Assembly (NCBI GenBank): GCA_905176665.1
Contig: CAJINA010000072.1
Coordinates: forward strand, 40,139-104,138
Reading direction: 5' to 3'
Origin: Olavius algarvensis Delta 4 endosymbiont
GTDB taxonomy: Bacteria; Desulfobacterota; Desulfobacteria; Desulfobacterales; CAJINA01
DNA length: 64,000 nt
Program-made: the position numbers and the translations under genes
Shown here: positions 17,054-25,168 of the stretch, in pieces
How the letters are laid out: every line of letters starts with the position of its first letter
How positions within the stretch are numbered: position 1 is the stretch's first letter
Notes under the pieces: generated by a model
Database searches by the model: none
What the model was told of the DNA's origin: nothing
The model's input: the letters and a program-made list of their open reading frames with translations, nothing else

Positions 17054-17968
17054 TCAGGGGACGGGAACCTCGCGGAACATGGCCATCAGCGTGTCGGTCG
17101 GAAATTCGGCGGCATTTTCCGCCGAACGCAGGCGATGACCGACGATCCAGGGCATCACCGTCTGGAGATCTTCGGGCAGACCGTGGTCGCGGTCGTTTAA
17201 ATAGGCCCATGCACGGGCGGCCCGCAGCAGCGCCAGGCCCGCGCGCGGGCTGAGACCCACTGAAAACTGGGAAGCGGTGCGGGTGTAATCCAGCAGATCC
17301 TGGGCATACTCCAGCAATGCTTCCGAAAGATGGACGCCGGTGATGGCCTGCTGAATCTTCAACACGTCACCAGTCTTTAAACTGGGGGCCATCTTTTCGA
17401 AAAGGGGGGTTGAGTCTCCTTGCTCCAGTAAGATCCGTTCGGATGCCCGGTCCGGATAGCCGAGTTGAATCCGCATCAGGAAGCGATCCAACTGCGATTC
17501 GGGCAGTGGGAAGGTTCCCGACTGTTCCAGTGGATTCTGGGTGGCAATCACGAAAAACGGTTTTTCCAAGGGCCGGGTTTCACCCTCGATGGTGACCTGG
17601 CGCTCTTCCATGGCCTCGAGCAGGGCACTCTGGGTTTTAGGGGTGGCCCGGTTGATCTCGTCGGTCAGCAGTACCTGGGTGAAGATCGGCCCGGGATGAA
17701 AAACGAAACTCCCGGTTTTCTGCTCGAAGATCGAGGTCCCCAGGATATCACCGGGAAGCATGTCGCTGGTGAACTGGATGCGGCGGAAATTCAGGCCCAG
17801 GCAGCGGGACAACACCTTGGCCAGGGTGGTCTTGCCGATCCCGGGCAGGTCCTCGATCAGCAGGTGGCCGCCGGCAAACAGGCAGGTGAGCGCCAGCCGG
17901 ATCTGTTCATCCTTGCCCAGGACAATCTTGCCGATCTGGGCCACGATGGTATCGAATTGTTTTTTCAT
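17054..17968 (-). CDS. MoxR-family AAA+ ATPase
   Basis: This is a 304-residue MoxR ATPase. Walker A is EDLPGIGKTTLAK (residues 39-51), the MoxR block RIQFTSDMLPGDILG follows, Walker B is VLLTDEINRATPKTQSALLE, then MEERQVTIEG and sensor 1 VIATQNPLEQSGTFPLPESQ. The C-terminal lid carries SPRAGLALLRAARAWA. MoxR proteins act as chaperone-like ATPases with vWA/DUF58 partners in the cytoplasm, probably promoting assembly of the membrane transglutaminase system encoded next. It is the first gene of the operon; wecB is divergent 121 bp away. Confidence 0.95.
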   Translation of the reverse strand: MKKQFDTIVAQIGKIVLGKDEQIRLALTCLFAGGHLLIEDLPGIGKTTLAKVLSRCLGLNFRRIQFTSDMLPGDILGTSIFEQKTGSFVFHPGPIFTQVLLTDEINRATPKTQSALLEAMEERQVTIEGETRPLEKPFFVIATQNPLEQSGTFPLPESQLDRFLMRIQLGYPDRASERILLEQGDSTPLFEKMAPSLKTGDVLKIQQAITGVHLSEALLEYAQDLLDYTRTASQFSVGLSPRAGLALLRAARAWAYLNDRDHGLPEDLQTVMPWIVGHRLRSAENAAEFPTDTLMAMFREVPVP

Positions 17969-18089
17969 AGTTTAATGAATAACAATCGCATAGGGGTTGG
18001 TCAACCACTTCCCCCGGATCCGGCTACCTTGACATTCTATCGGCGAGTAGCTAAAAAGATTAATATTTCCTTTAACATATGGACTTCAA

Positions 18090-19223
18090 ATGAAAAACAA
18101 CATCCTCTTCATCGCCGGCACCCGACCAGAGGTCATCAAGGTTGCCCCGGCGGTCAAAGCCGCCCGGGAAATCCATGACGACGTTACGCTGCTGCTGACC
18201 GGCCAGCATAGGGAGATGGCCCGCCAGGCTTTGAATGCCTTTCACATGCAGCCGGATGTGGAGATGGACGTCATGCGGGAGGGGGCCAGCCTATCAGCTT
18301 TGACCACCCGCCTGATCCAGGAAATTGACAGGTATTATGAAAAACGGCAGCCGGGCATCGTGGTCGTCCAGGGGGACACCTCCTCGGCAGCCATCGCCGG
18401 GCTGATTGCCTTTTACCACCAGATACCGGTCGCCCATATCGAAGCCGGACTGCGGTCCTATGACAACCAGCATCCTTTTCCGGAAGAGGTCAACCGTCGG
18501 GTGATCAGCACCTATGCCCAGCTGAACTTTGTACCGACTGCCCTGGCCCGGGACAATCTGCTGGCAGAGAGAATACCGCCCGAAACCATCCTGGTTACCG
18601 GGAATACGGTCGTTGATGCGGTAGCGCTGATGAAACCGGAACTGCCGCCTGCACCGCCCGGTGAACGGCGACGCATCCTGGTCACCACCCATCGGCGGGA
18701 AAGCTGGAATGCTGACATTGCCAAGATTTGCGAAGCGGTTCGCATTCTGGCCGACAACAACCCGGACGTCGAGATGCTCCTGCCCGTTCATAAAAATCCC
18801 GTGGTGGCCAACCAGGTGCATGCCATTCTCGGGAAGCACCCCCGGATTGTACTCACCGAACCTTTGGATTACCTGGTACTCCAGGCTGCTCTCCAGGGCA
18901 GCTACCTGACCCTGACCGATTCCGGCGGTATTCAGGAGGAAGCGCCCAGCTACGGTGTGCCGGCCCTGGTCCTGCGCCAGGTAACCGAGCGTCCGGAAGC
19001 GGTGAATGCCGGTCTGGCCAAAGTGGTGGGTACCGATCGGGACGCGATCGTGAGCGCCTGCCAGCGCCTGCTGGACGACCCGGCCGCCTATGGGCAGATG
19101 GCCCGCGCTGCCAATCCGTTTGGAGACGGTCTGGCCGGTAAACGGATCGCGACCGCGCTCACCCGGTTTTTGGGGGGCGAATATCCCCTACTCGGTGATG
19201 TTGGTGAGTTCAATCCAGCTTGA
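18090..19223 (+). CDS. wecB: Non-hydrolysing UDP-N-acetylglucosamine 2-epimerase
   Basis: This is a 377-residue protein starting MKNNILFIAGTRPEVIKVAP, the standard WecB N-terminus. Conserved features include TGQHREMA, QGDTSSA, AHIEAGLRSYD, PFPEEVNRR with the catalytic acidic residues, TTHRRESW, and the C-terminal UDP-binding SGGIQEEAPSYGVPALVLR with TERPEAVNAG. It interconverts UDP-GlcNAc and UDP-ManNAc for surface polysaccharides. No other polysaccharide genes lie nearby, so it is a stand-alone gene. It ends 2 bp before the convergent flavoprotein gene. No clear ribosome-binding site precedes the ATG. Confidence 0.95.
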   Translation: MKNNILFIAGTRPEVIKVAPAVKAAREIHDDVTLLLTGQHREMARQALNAFHMQPDVEMDVMREGASLSALTTRLIQEIDRYYEKRQPGIVVVQGDTSSAAIAGLIAFYHQIPVAHIEAGLRSYDNQHPFPEEVNRRVISTYAQLNFVPTALARDNLLAERIPPETILVTGNTVVDAVALMKPELPPAPPGERRRILVTTHRRESWNADIAKICEAVRILADNNPDVEMLLPVHKNPVVANQVHAILGKHPRIVLTEPLDYLVLQAALQGSYLTLTDSGGIQEEAPSYGVPALVLRQVTERPEAVNAGLAKVVGTDRDAIVSACQRLLDDPAAYGQMARAANPFGDGLAGKRIATALTRFLGGEYPLLGDVGEFNPA

Positions 19224-19225
19224 AA

Positions 19226-20080
19226 TCACGCCTGGGGTTCGGGTTTTATCCAGGTGCCGTCCTTGCGGTATGCTTTGGTGATCTTTTTCAGCGCTTCCTT
19301 GTTCGCGAGGTAGCGCTCTTTCATGCCTACCAGCCAGTTTTCATGCTCCAAAGCGTCATCTTCCTTTAAGAAAAGATCATGGCCGCTGCCGGCGATGGTG
19401 AATACGGGTGTGCCGGCGGCAAGGTCGATGGTGCCGTCGTTGCTGCACAGCATGCAGCGGACCTGGTTGCCGCCCAGAAAGCGAAAGGTGTGCGAGCCGC
19501 ACAAGGGGCAGTCAGGTTCTTCCGGCGCTGGGGCCGGGGCCGGCTGGAACAGGGCGCGGCCCAATGCTGCGGCGGTGTCGCGGTTTTCCGGGTTCATGAA
19601 GACTTCGCCGGGCAAGGCACCGTACACCATCAGGGCGCGTTTTACGTCTGCCAGCATGACCCGCTGAAAGCGCTCGATACCCAGCAAGGTGGAACCTTCT
19701 TTGCCGGCGATTCCGGCGATCCCGATCCCGATGGAAGGCTTGCCCCACAGCTTCTCGATGTGTCCATAAAAACACAACCCCCGATCCAACAGCAGTTTCA
19801 GCATGGCGTTGGCGCCCAGAAAGTAGGTGGGCACCGCCAGGATGATCGCATCGGCCCAGGCCAACGCGTCAATAATCTGGTAGATGTCATCTTTGAGGAT
19901 GCATCGTTTTTCCTTGAACAGGCAGCGATAACAACCTTTGCAGGGGCGCAAATCAAAGTCCGCCAGCCGGAGCAGGCGCAGTTCGAGCTCTTCGGGAACG
20001 TTGCGGGCGACGGCCTTTAACATGATTTCGCAGTTACCGGGTTTGCGCGGTGAACCGCTGATGCCGAGTATCTTTTTCAT
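19226..20080 (-). CDS. Iron-sulfur flavoprotein (flavodoxin-like NADPH-dependent FMN reductase family) with C-terminal zinc ribbon
   Basis: This is a 284-residue protein. An FMN-binding flavodoxin-like start (ILGISGSPRKPGNCE) is followed by a compact cluster motif C47-x2-C50-x2-C53-x6-C60, the pattern of iron-sulfur flavoproteins that bind a 4Fe-4S centre. VPTYFLGANAMLKLLLDR forms the second flavin loop. A distinct C-terminal region carries CPLCG and CMLC knuckles, suggesting an added zinc ribbon. It probably carries electrons. It lies 12 bp downstream of the CoA-ligase alpha-subunit gene, in one transcription unit with the split acyl-CoA synthetase, so a redox step linked to acyl-CoA turnover is plausible. 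Confidence 0.85.
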   Translation of the reverse strand: MKKILGISGSPRKPGNCEIMLKAVARNVPEELELRLLRLADFDLRPCKGCYRCLFKEKRCILKDDIYQIIDALAWADAIILAVPTYFLGANAMLKLLLDRGLCFYGHIEKLWGKPSIGIGIAGIAGKEGSTLLGIERFQRVMLADVKRALMVYGALPGEVFMNPENRDTAAALGRALFQPAPAPAPEEPDCPLCGSHTFRFLGGNQVRCMLCSNDGTIDLAAGTPVFTIAGSGHDLFLKEDDALEHENWLVGMKERYLANKEALKKITKAYRKDGTWIKPEPQA

Positions 20081-20092
20081 GGGGCGTTTTCC

Positions 20093-21547
20093 TCAATTAG
20101 AGCCTGATTTTTCAATTTTCATTTTGAGCCGCCGGTAGGCAACCAGGGCTGCCAGCGCACGAGCCGCCCGCCCGGGGTCAGGCAGGACCGGCAGCCCCAG
20201 CGCATACAGCATGCGGGCAAATGGATCTTCATGGTTCCGAAACGAAAATCCGACCAACGGTTTTCCGTGTTTGGCAGGTAATGCCGCTATGGCCTCGGCG
20301 ATGGTGGCCAGGACCTGCTCGGTTTCCGATTCCAATTGATCTGCGGCCACGCCCATCAGTTCCAGCGATTGCCGCACCGTTTTGCTCGGGACCAGGAAGT
20401 AGGTGAGTACGCTGCGACAAGACGGACTTTCAAGCAGGATCTCGGGAATTTTCAAATAGTAGTCCAGGGGATTGCGGGTGAAGGTCAGGTCGATCGGATT
20501 ATGGCAGCTGCCGGTGTGCGGTACGAACGGTGCGAGCCTGGCAAGGGTGTCCGCGTCAAGGGCGGGCAGCTTCAGACCAGACCGGCCGCAGGCATCCGCC
20601 GCCACGGCCCCGGGACCCCCGGAGTGGGTCTGGATGATGACCTCCTTGCCGGCCGGTATGGGGCACGTCCCCAGGACCCAGCAAAAATCAAAGAGTTCAG
20701 TAATGGAATCGGCCCGGATGACGCCGCTTTGCCTGAAGATGCCTGTGTAAAGCCGGTCCGGCCCGGCCAGGGCGCCGGTATGGGAGAAGCCGGCTCGCCG
20801 GCCCTCTTCCGAGCCGCCTACATAATAGGCCACGATAGGCTTGTGGGGCACGATGGCCCGCGCCGTTTCGATAAATTCCCGGCCCCGGCGGATGCTTTCA
20901 ATGTAGAGCGCGATAACCCGTGTGTGGGGGCACCGGGCCAGGTATTGCAAACAGTCCACCAGGTCGATATCGGCTTCATTGCCCACACTGAAACCGGTGG
21001 AATAACCCAGTCCATAGCGCCCCAGGTAGTCGAACATCTGGGTAATGAAGCTGCCGCTCTGGGAGGCCATGCCGATAAATCCGGGTCGTATGTCATAGGG
21101 CAGAAAGGTAGAATTGAGCCTGTGGTGACTGTTCACGATCCCAGTGCAGTTGGGACCCAGAAACCGGATGCCGTGTTTTTGGGCAACATTTTCCAGCGCC
21201 TGTTGCAGCTGGGCGCCTGCAGCACCTATTTCGGTGAATCCGCCGGAAACGACGATCGCATGCCGAATGCCCTTTTGGCCGCAGGCATCCAGGGTTTCCG
21301 CCACGATAGCGGTGGGCAGTACCAGTACGGCCAGGTCCGGCACCTGGGGCAGGTCCGCGACGGCCCCAAACGCCTCCAGGCCCTGTACCTGTGCTTCTTT
21401 GGGGTGCACGGGGTAAAGCCGGCCGGTAAATCCGAGGGCCCGGATCGAATTGAGGATGCTGGTCCCCATGGCTGACGGATTGTTGGAGGCGCCGAAAAAG
21501 GCAATGCTTTCGGGATTGGCGATTTTGTAGAGGGGGCTGTTTTCCAT
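20093..21547 (-). CDS. NDP-forming acyl-CoA synthetase, CoA-binding alpha-type subunit
   Basis: This is a 484-residue protein with a CoA-binding Rossmann start (IAFFGASNNPSAMG), LGPNCTGIVN, and two succinyl-CoA-ligase-like regions. The phosphohistidine loop is recognisable as FSHTGALAGPD and the second ligase domain as IIQTHSGGPGAVAADACGRSG. Together with the separate ATP-grasp subunit upstream it would interconvert acyl-CoA plus NDP and acid plus NTP. The ATG at 21547 is taken as start; a GTG at 21559 is also possible and neither has a strong ribosome-binding site. The iron-sulfur flavoprotein gene follows after 12 bp. Confidence 0.88.
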   Translation of the reverse strand: MENSPLYKIANPESIAFFGASNNPSAMGTSILNSIRALGFTGRLYPVHPKEAQVQGLEAFGAVADLPQVPDLAVLVLPTAIVAETLDACGQKGIRHAIVVSGGFTEIGAAGAQLQQALENVAQKHGIRFLGPNCTGIVNSHHRLNSTFLPYDIRPGFIGMASQSGSFITQMFDYLGRYGLGYSTGFSVGNEADIDLVDCLQYLARCPHTRVIALYIESIRRGREFIETARAIVPHKPIVAYYVGGSEEGRRAGFSHTGALAGPDRLYTGIFRQSGVIRADSITELFDFCWVLGTCPIPAGKEVIIQTHSGGPGAVAADACGRSGLKLPALDADTLARLAPFVPHTGSCHNPIDLTFTRNPLDYYLKIPEILLESPSCRSVLTYFLVPSKTVRQSLELMGVAADQLESETEQVLATIAEAIAALPAKHGKPLVGFSFRNHEDPFARMLYALGLPVLPDPGRAARALAALVAYRRLKMKIEKSGSN

Positions 21548-21633
21548 GGAACCAGGCACGTCTTATTGGATCCTATACGTTTGGTTGTCTAGCGCAACTT
21601 TCAGGTTTATAAAAGTTCAGGTCAATAATCGGT

Positions 21634-21689
21634 ATCGGGATCGAAATCGGGGTTAGAACGACATTCCCAGCATCGATTTCGATCCCGAT
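21634..21689. repeat. Perfect 16-bp inverted repeat between the two CoA-ligase subunit genes
   Basis: ATCGGGATCGAAATCG (21634-21649) is exactly complementary to CGATTTCGATCCCGAT (21674-21689) across a 24-bp loop. Further ATCGAAATC-like units flank it. It fills the 190-bp gap between the ATP-grasp subunit gene and the CoA-binding subunit gene, so it may act as an mRNA-stabilising or attenuating hairpin that sets subunit ratios. Confidence 0.7.
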
Positions 21690-21737
21690 GGCGATTTCGA
21701 TTTTGATTAAAACCCCGAAGTTGACTTATTATCGGTT

Positions 21738-22445
21738 CTAAACACCCTCAGCCTTCAAGCCTGTATCCAGCACAATCAGGGCGTCCACGGCCACACACCG
21801 GCCCTCCGGATTTACCAGCAGCGGGTTGATATCGAGTTCGCTGACCTGGGGGAACCGAACGGCTATGTCAGCCACGGCCAAAAGGGTCTCGGCCAGGTGT
21901 TCACGATCGACCGGCGGCTCCCCCCGGAACGCATCAAAGATCCGGGCACTGCGTAGTTCGGCCATCATATCCAGTGCTTCCACCCGGTCGAAAGGCGCCG
22001 CCCTGAAAGCGGTGTCGGCCAGCACTTCAGTGAAGATGCCGCCCAGGCCCAGCATGACACAGGGACCAAATTGGGCATCGCGATTGAAACCGACAACCAG
22101 TTCGCGCCTGCCGGGTACCATGGCCTGGACGAGAATGCCGTCCGGCGGGGGGGCGATGGCCTTCAGGCTTTCAAACGTCTGCTGCAAATCCGTTTGAGTG
22201 GTAATGTTTAAAACGACGCCACCGGATTCGGTCTTGTGCAGCAACTGGGGCGAGCAGGCTTTCATGGCGACGGGATAAACGATCTGGTCCGCGGCCTCTC
22301 TGGCTTCCCGGGCGGTTTTGGCCAGTACTTCGGTGGCGACCGGTATGCCGAATTCAGCCAGCACTTGTTTAGATTCAAATTCTGAGAGTGTGTGGCGTCG
22401 GTTGGCCAGGGTGTCTTGAATGATCTTGCTAGCGGTTGTGGGCAT
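21738..22445 (-). CDS. NDP-forming acyl-CoA synthetase, ATP-grasp beta-type subunit
   Basis: This is a 235-residue ATP-grasp_5 protein of normal beta-subunit size. It has LSEFESKQVLAEFGIPVATE at the N-terminus, the lysine and His segment VAMKACSPQLLHKTESGGV, MVPGRRELVVGFNRDAQFGP, and the metal-binding end SELDINPLLVNPEGRCVAVDA. It binds NTP and receives the phosphate from the alpha-subunit histidine. It is the first gene of the operon with the CoA-binding subunit and the iron-sulfur flavoprotein. The gap of 190 bp to the next gene contains a strong hairpin. Confidence 0.9.
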   Translation of the reverse strand: MPTTASKIIQDTLANRRHTLSEFESKQVLAEFGIPVATEVLAKTAREAREAADQIVYPVAMKACSPQLLHKTESGGVVLNITTQTDLQQTFESLKAIAPPPDGILVQAMVPGRRELVVGFNRDAQFGPCVMLGLGGIFTEVLADTAFRAAPFDRVEALDMMAELRSARIFDAFRGEPPVDREHLAETLLAVADIAVRFPQVSELDINPLLVNPEGRCVAVDALIVLDTGLKAEGV

Positions 22446-22764
22446 GGACGATGCCTTTTCTATTCTTATTAAAGGACGGCGGGCGTTGCCGAAACCTGGT
22501 CCTTACGTTGATTGCTATCTCTCTGTCAATGATTGTCAAAGACTTAGGTCCAGGGCGCCATGGTGGACATGCGCTGATTATTCGGGAACCGCTCCCCGGA
22601 AGGACCAGATTCCTCCCCCGGTACCTGCTTGCATGCTCCGGGGAGCAACTCCCGGCATTACATTGCAGCCACTCGATATCAAGCGACTGATTTTATTTAG
22701 CCTTTAAAAACCTCGTCCTCAGGACCATGTCAGAGGCATTTGGCTATGTCGTAAAACAGGTTTG
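22446..22764. other. Gene-free stretch upstream of the ATP-grasp subunit gene
   Basis: I see no convincing coding frame here. The stretch presumably holds the promoter of the minus-strand acyl-CoA synthetase operon. A GCTCCCCGGAAGG / CTCCGGGGAGC inverted repeat lies at about 22591-22646. Near 22741 the sequence GGCTATGTCGTAAAA resembles an R-family terminus (GGCTATCTTAAAA at the far side, about 23165-23177). Confidence 0.4.
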
Positions 22765-22925
22765 TCGCGCAGAGGCGCAGAGCCGCAGAGAACCCATGAA
22801 TATCACCGGCTTCGCCGGTTAAAATCCAAAAGGCCCTTTGAGCCTGAAGCCTGAAACGCTTTTCGCGCGATAGCGCGATGAAAATCCGTTCTTGCCTTTC
22901 TCTGCGTCTTTGCGCCTCTGCGCGA
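22765..22925. repeat. B-family palindromic repeat (GCGCAGAGGCGCAGAG arms), copy B1
   Basis: The left arm TCGCGCAGAGGCGCAGAG (from 22765) pairs with the right arm CTTTGCGCCTCTGCGCGA (to 22925). Inside are two short perfect hairpins, ACCGGCTTCGCCGGT (22805-22819) and TCGCGCGATAGCGCGA (22863-22878). A second copy, B2, lies inverted at 61473-61636 with the same two inner hairpins in reverse order. Confidence 0.85.
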
Positions 22926-22982
22926 TTCATGGTTTTGGTATTGTGTTTTGACGGTGATGCCCCTTTTCAGGGCGTCTCAAAG

Positions 22983-23149
22983 CCTGGCCCTCTGAGGCTG
23001 TGTAACAATGTCCCCTTTGGCCCCATCTCGGCGTCAGATCAAAATTATAAACCTCAAAATACTCAATGTATTCCTGCGGTTGAAATTTTGATCTTCCTTG
23101 ACCTGGAGCCAAATTGAACATTGTGACACAGCCTCTCTGGGCCAGGATG
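22983..23149. repeat. R-family palindromic repeat, copy R5 (possibly nested)
   Basis: Arms GCCTGGCCCTCTGAGGCTGT (from 22983) and ACAGCCTCTCTGGGCCAGGA pair well. The centre reads CTCAAAATACTCAATGTATTCCTG. The adjoining right flank (ATTTTTAAGATAGCC, about 23162-23176, next to the acyl-CoA ligase stop) looks like the terminus of another R element, so R5 may sit inside an older copy. Confidence 0.7.
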
Positions 23150-23178
23150 CTTTACCCGCCATATTTTTAAGATAGCCT

Positions 23179-24981
23179 CTACGCATTGTACATGGATTCT
23201 ATTTCCCGGGCATACATCTTTTGGACAACTCTGCGTTTCAGCTTTAAGGACGGTGTCAACTCGCCGGTCTCCTGGGAGAATTCATTCTTGATGATCCGGT
23301 ACTGCTTAATGGTTTCAAACCGGGCCAGCTTATCGTTTTTGGCTTGTACATGTTTGTCCACGATGGCCAGGAAATCCGGGTTATCCAACAGGTCCACCGG
23401 CTGGGTATGGTCGATGGCGTTTTCGGCGGCCAGGCTGACAGCGCGTTCCATGTTCAGGGTTATCAGAGCGCTCAGGTATTTGCGGCGGTCGCCGATCACC
23501 ATGAAATGCGCGAACAGCGGATCGCTGATGAAGGTGCCCTCGATCTTCTGGGGGGCGATATTCTTGCCGCCGGAAGTGATGATCAGGTTTTTCTTGCGGT
23601 CGGTTATCATCAAAAATCCGGCGTCATCGAACCGCCCGATATCACCGCTGATAAAATAGCCGTTTTCGTCAAAGCTGGTTTTGGTCTCAGCTTCCATCTG
23701 CCAGTACCCCTGGAACACGTTGTCGCCGCCCACCAGGATTTCACCATCCTGTGCAATCTTAATATCAACGCCCGGCAGCGGGCGTCCCACGGTGCCGATG
23801 CGATAATCGGCCAAATTGCTCATGGTGGCCGGTGCGAAGCATTCGGTCATGCCGTAGCCCTCCACGACCATGATGCCCGCGGCGTTGAAGAAGAGAACGA
23901 TCTCCCGGGCCGTGGGCGCCCCGGAGGCGGTCATCCAGCGGACGCGTCCGCCCAGGGCCTGGCGCAGTTTTTTAAAGATCAAGGCAAAGGCCAGCCTGTA
24001 TTTGAGGCGCATCAGCAGCGGAATGGGCTGTTTCTTTTCTCTAAAGGTGCTGATCTGCATACCGATCGCATGCCCCCAGTAAAAGATTTTCTGGCGCCAG
24101 GGCGGCTGCTGCCCTACCTGCATGAGAATTTTTTGGTACACCTTTTCGCAAACGCGTGGTACGGCCAGGATCATGGTGGGCCGTTTTTCTGCAAAGTCTG
24201 CCAGCAGGGTGTTGATGTTTTCGGCATAAGAGGCGGTGATGCCGACGTACATGCCGTAAAAATGGCCGGCTGCCCGTTCGAACACATGGCTCAGGGGCAG
24301 AAACGGGACGGTACAGTCCATGTCGGTGGCAAACTTGGGCTCGATGGCGTCGAGCGCCAGCAGGACCGCCATGATATTTTTATGGGAGATCATGGCGCCT
24401 TTGGGAACCCCGGTGGTCCCTGAGGTATAGACAATGGTGGCCAGGTCGTCGGGCTGGACCGCGTTTGCCAGATTTTCAAAGCGATCCGAATTTTCAGCCG
24501 CGATGGCGCGGCCGGTATCCAGCAGATCGGCAAAGCTGATCACCGCCGGATGCACTGCGGTTATATCGGCGGCATTCATGACAACCACCTTTATAAGCGT
24601 GGGGCAGTGGTCGAGGATCTGCAGGGCTTTGGCCAGCTGCGCGCCGTCCTCCACAACCAGAATTTTCGAGCCGGAATTAGCGACGATATAAGCGACTTCA
24701 TCGGTGGGGAGAGTGGCATAGATCGGGACGATGCATGCGCCGATACCCAGGGCGCCCATGTCGGTGTAGAGCCATTCCAAACGATTTTCAGACAGCAGGG
24801 CAATCCGGTCGCCTTTTTCAGCGCCGAGGGCACCGAAAGCCAGGCCGGCGGCCCGGGCCCGCGCATAGTACTGATTCCAGCTGGCGGATTCCCACCGGCC
24901 GTTCAATTTCTTTTCGGCTGCAAGTCGGTCCTGATACTTGCGGACGCGGTTTCTGAATACCTGGTTGATGGTTTTTTCCAC
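23179..24981 (-). CDS. Long-chain acyl-CoA synthetase (AMP-forming), FadD15-like
   Basis: This is a 600-residue ANL-superfamily ligase. The P-loop-like motif is IVYTSGTTGVPKGAMISH, the linker and adenylate motifs are VVEGYGMTECFAPATMSN and ISGDIGRFDDAGFLMITDR, and the catalytic lysine region is GELTPSLKLKRRVV. It activates fatty acids to acyl-CoA with ATP. A GTG at 24981 preceded by AGGGGGG is the best start; a TTG at 25002 is an in-frame alternative. It is divergent from an enoyl-CoA hydratase gene, and the shared intergenic region carries a 40-bp direct repeat and a palindrome. This is the expected arrangement for co-regulated beta-oxidation genes. Confidence 0.92.
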   Translation of the reverse strand: MEKTINQVFRNRVRKYQDRLAAEKKLNGRWESASWNQYYARARAAGLAFGALGAEKGDRIALLSENRLEWLYTDMGALGIGACIVPIYATLPTDEVAYIVANSGSKILVVEDGAQLAKALQILDHCPTLIKVVVMNAADITAVHPAVISFADLLDTGRAIAAENSDRFENLANAVQPDDLATIVYTSGTTGVPKGAMISHKNIMAVLLALDAIEPKFATDMDCTVPFLPLSHVFERAAGHFYGMYVGITASYAENINTLLADFAEKRPTMILAVPRVCEKVYQKILMQVGQQPPWRQKIFYWGHAIGMQISTFREKKQPIPLLMRLKYRLAFALIFKKLRQALGGRVRWMTASGAPTAREIVLFFNAAGIMVVEGYGMTECFAPATMSNLADYRIGTVGRPLPGVDIKIAQDGEILVGGDNVFQGYWQMEAETKTSFDENGYFISGDIGRFDDAGFLMITDRKKNLIITSGGKNIAPQKIEGTFISDPLFAHFMVIGDRRKYLSALITLNMERAVSLAAENAIDHTQPVDLLDNPDFLAIVDKHVQAKNDKLARFETIKQYRIIKNEFSQETGELTPSLKLKRRVVQKMYAREIESMYNA

Positions 24982-25025
24982 TGGCCGCCCCCCTATGGAC
25001 AATGAACAGGATGTGAAAATGAGCA

Positions 25026-25148
25026 GAGAATTGAAGAGGATTCGAAATTATAATCGCATTCAAAAACACCTTGACTCCACATAGAGGATCACCTATGAAT
25101 TGTCAACTGAGAATTGAATCAGATTCAAAAATATAATCAACTTCAAAC
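25026..25148. promoter_or_regulatory. Divergent control region with 40-bp direct repeat and TTGAATC-GATTCAA palindrome
   Basis: Two similar 40-bp units start at 25026 and 25109, both beginning GAGAATTGAA and both containing ATTC(G/A)AAA and TATAATC; over their last 25 bp they match at 20 positions. The second unit contains the perfect dyad TTGAATCAGATTCAA (25114-25128); the first has a degenerate version. Spacing is 83 bp, placing one unit near each divergent start. This is probably the binding site of an acyl-CoA-responsive repressor; the regulator gene is not in the immediate vicinity. Confidence 0.6.
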
Positions 25149-25168
25149 AACTGACGGGGGGAGCAGCC

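Noticed and set aside
22420..22707. 95-codon plus-strand frame in the gap upstream of the ATP-grasp subunit
   Set aside because: No recognisable domain, Pro/Arg-rich low-complexity composition, and it overlaps the start of a confident gene on the other strand.
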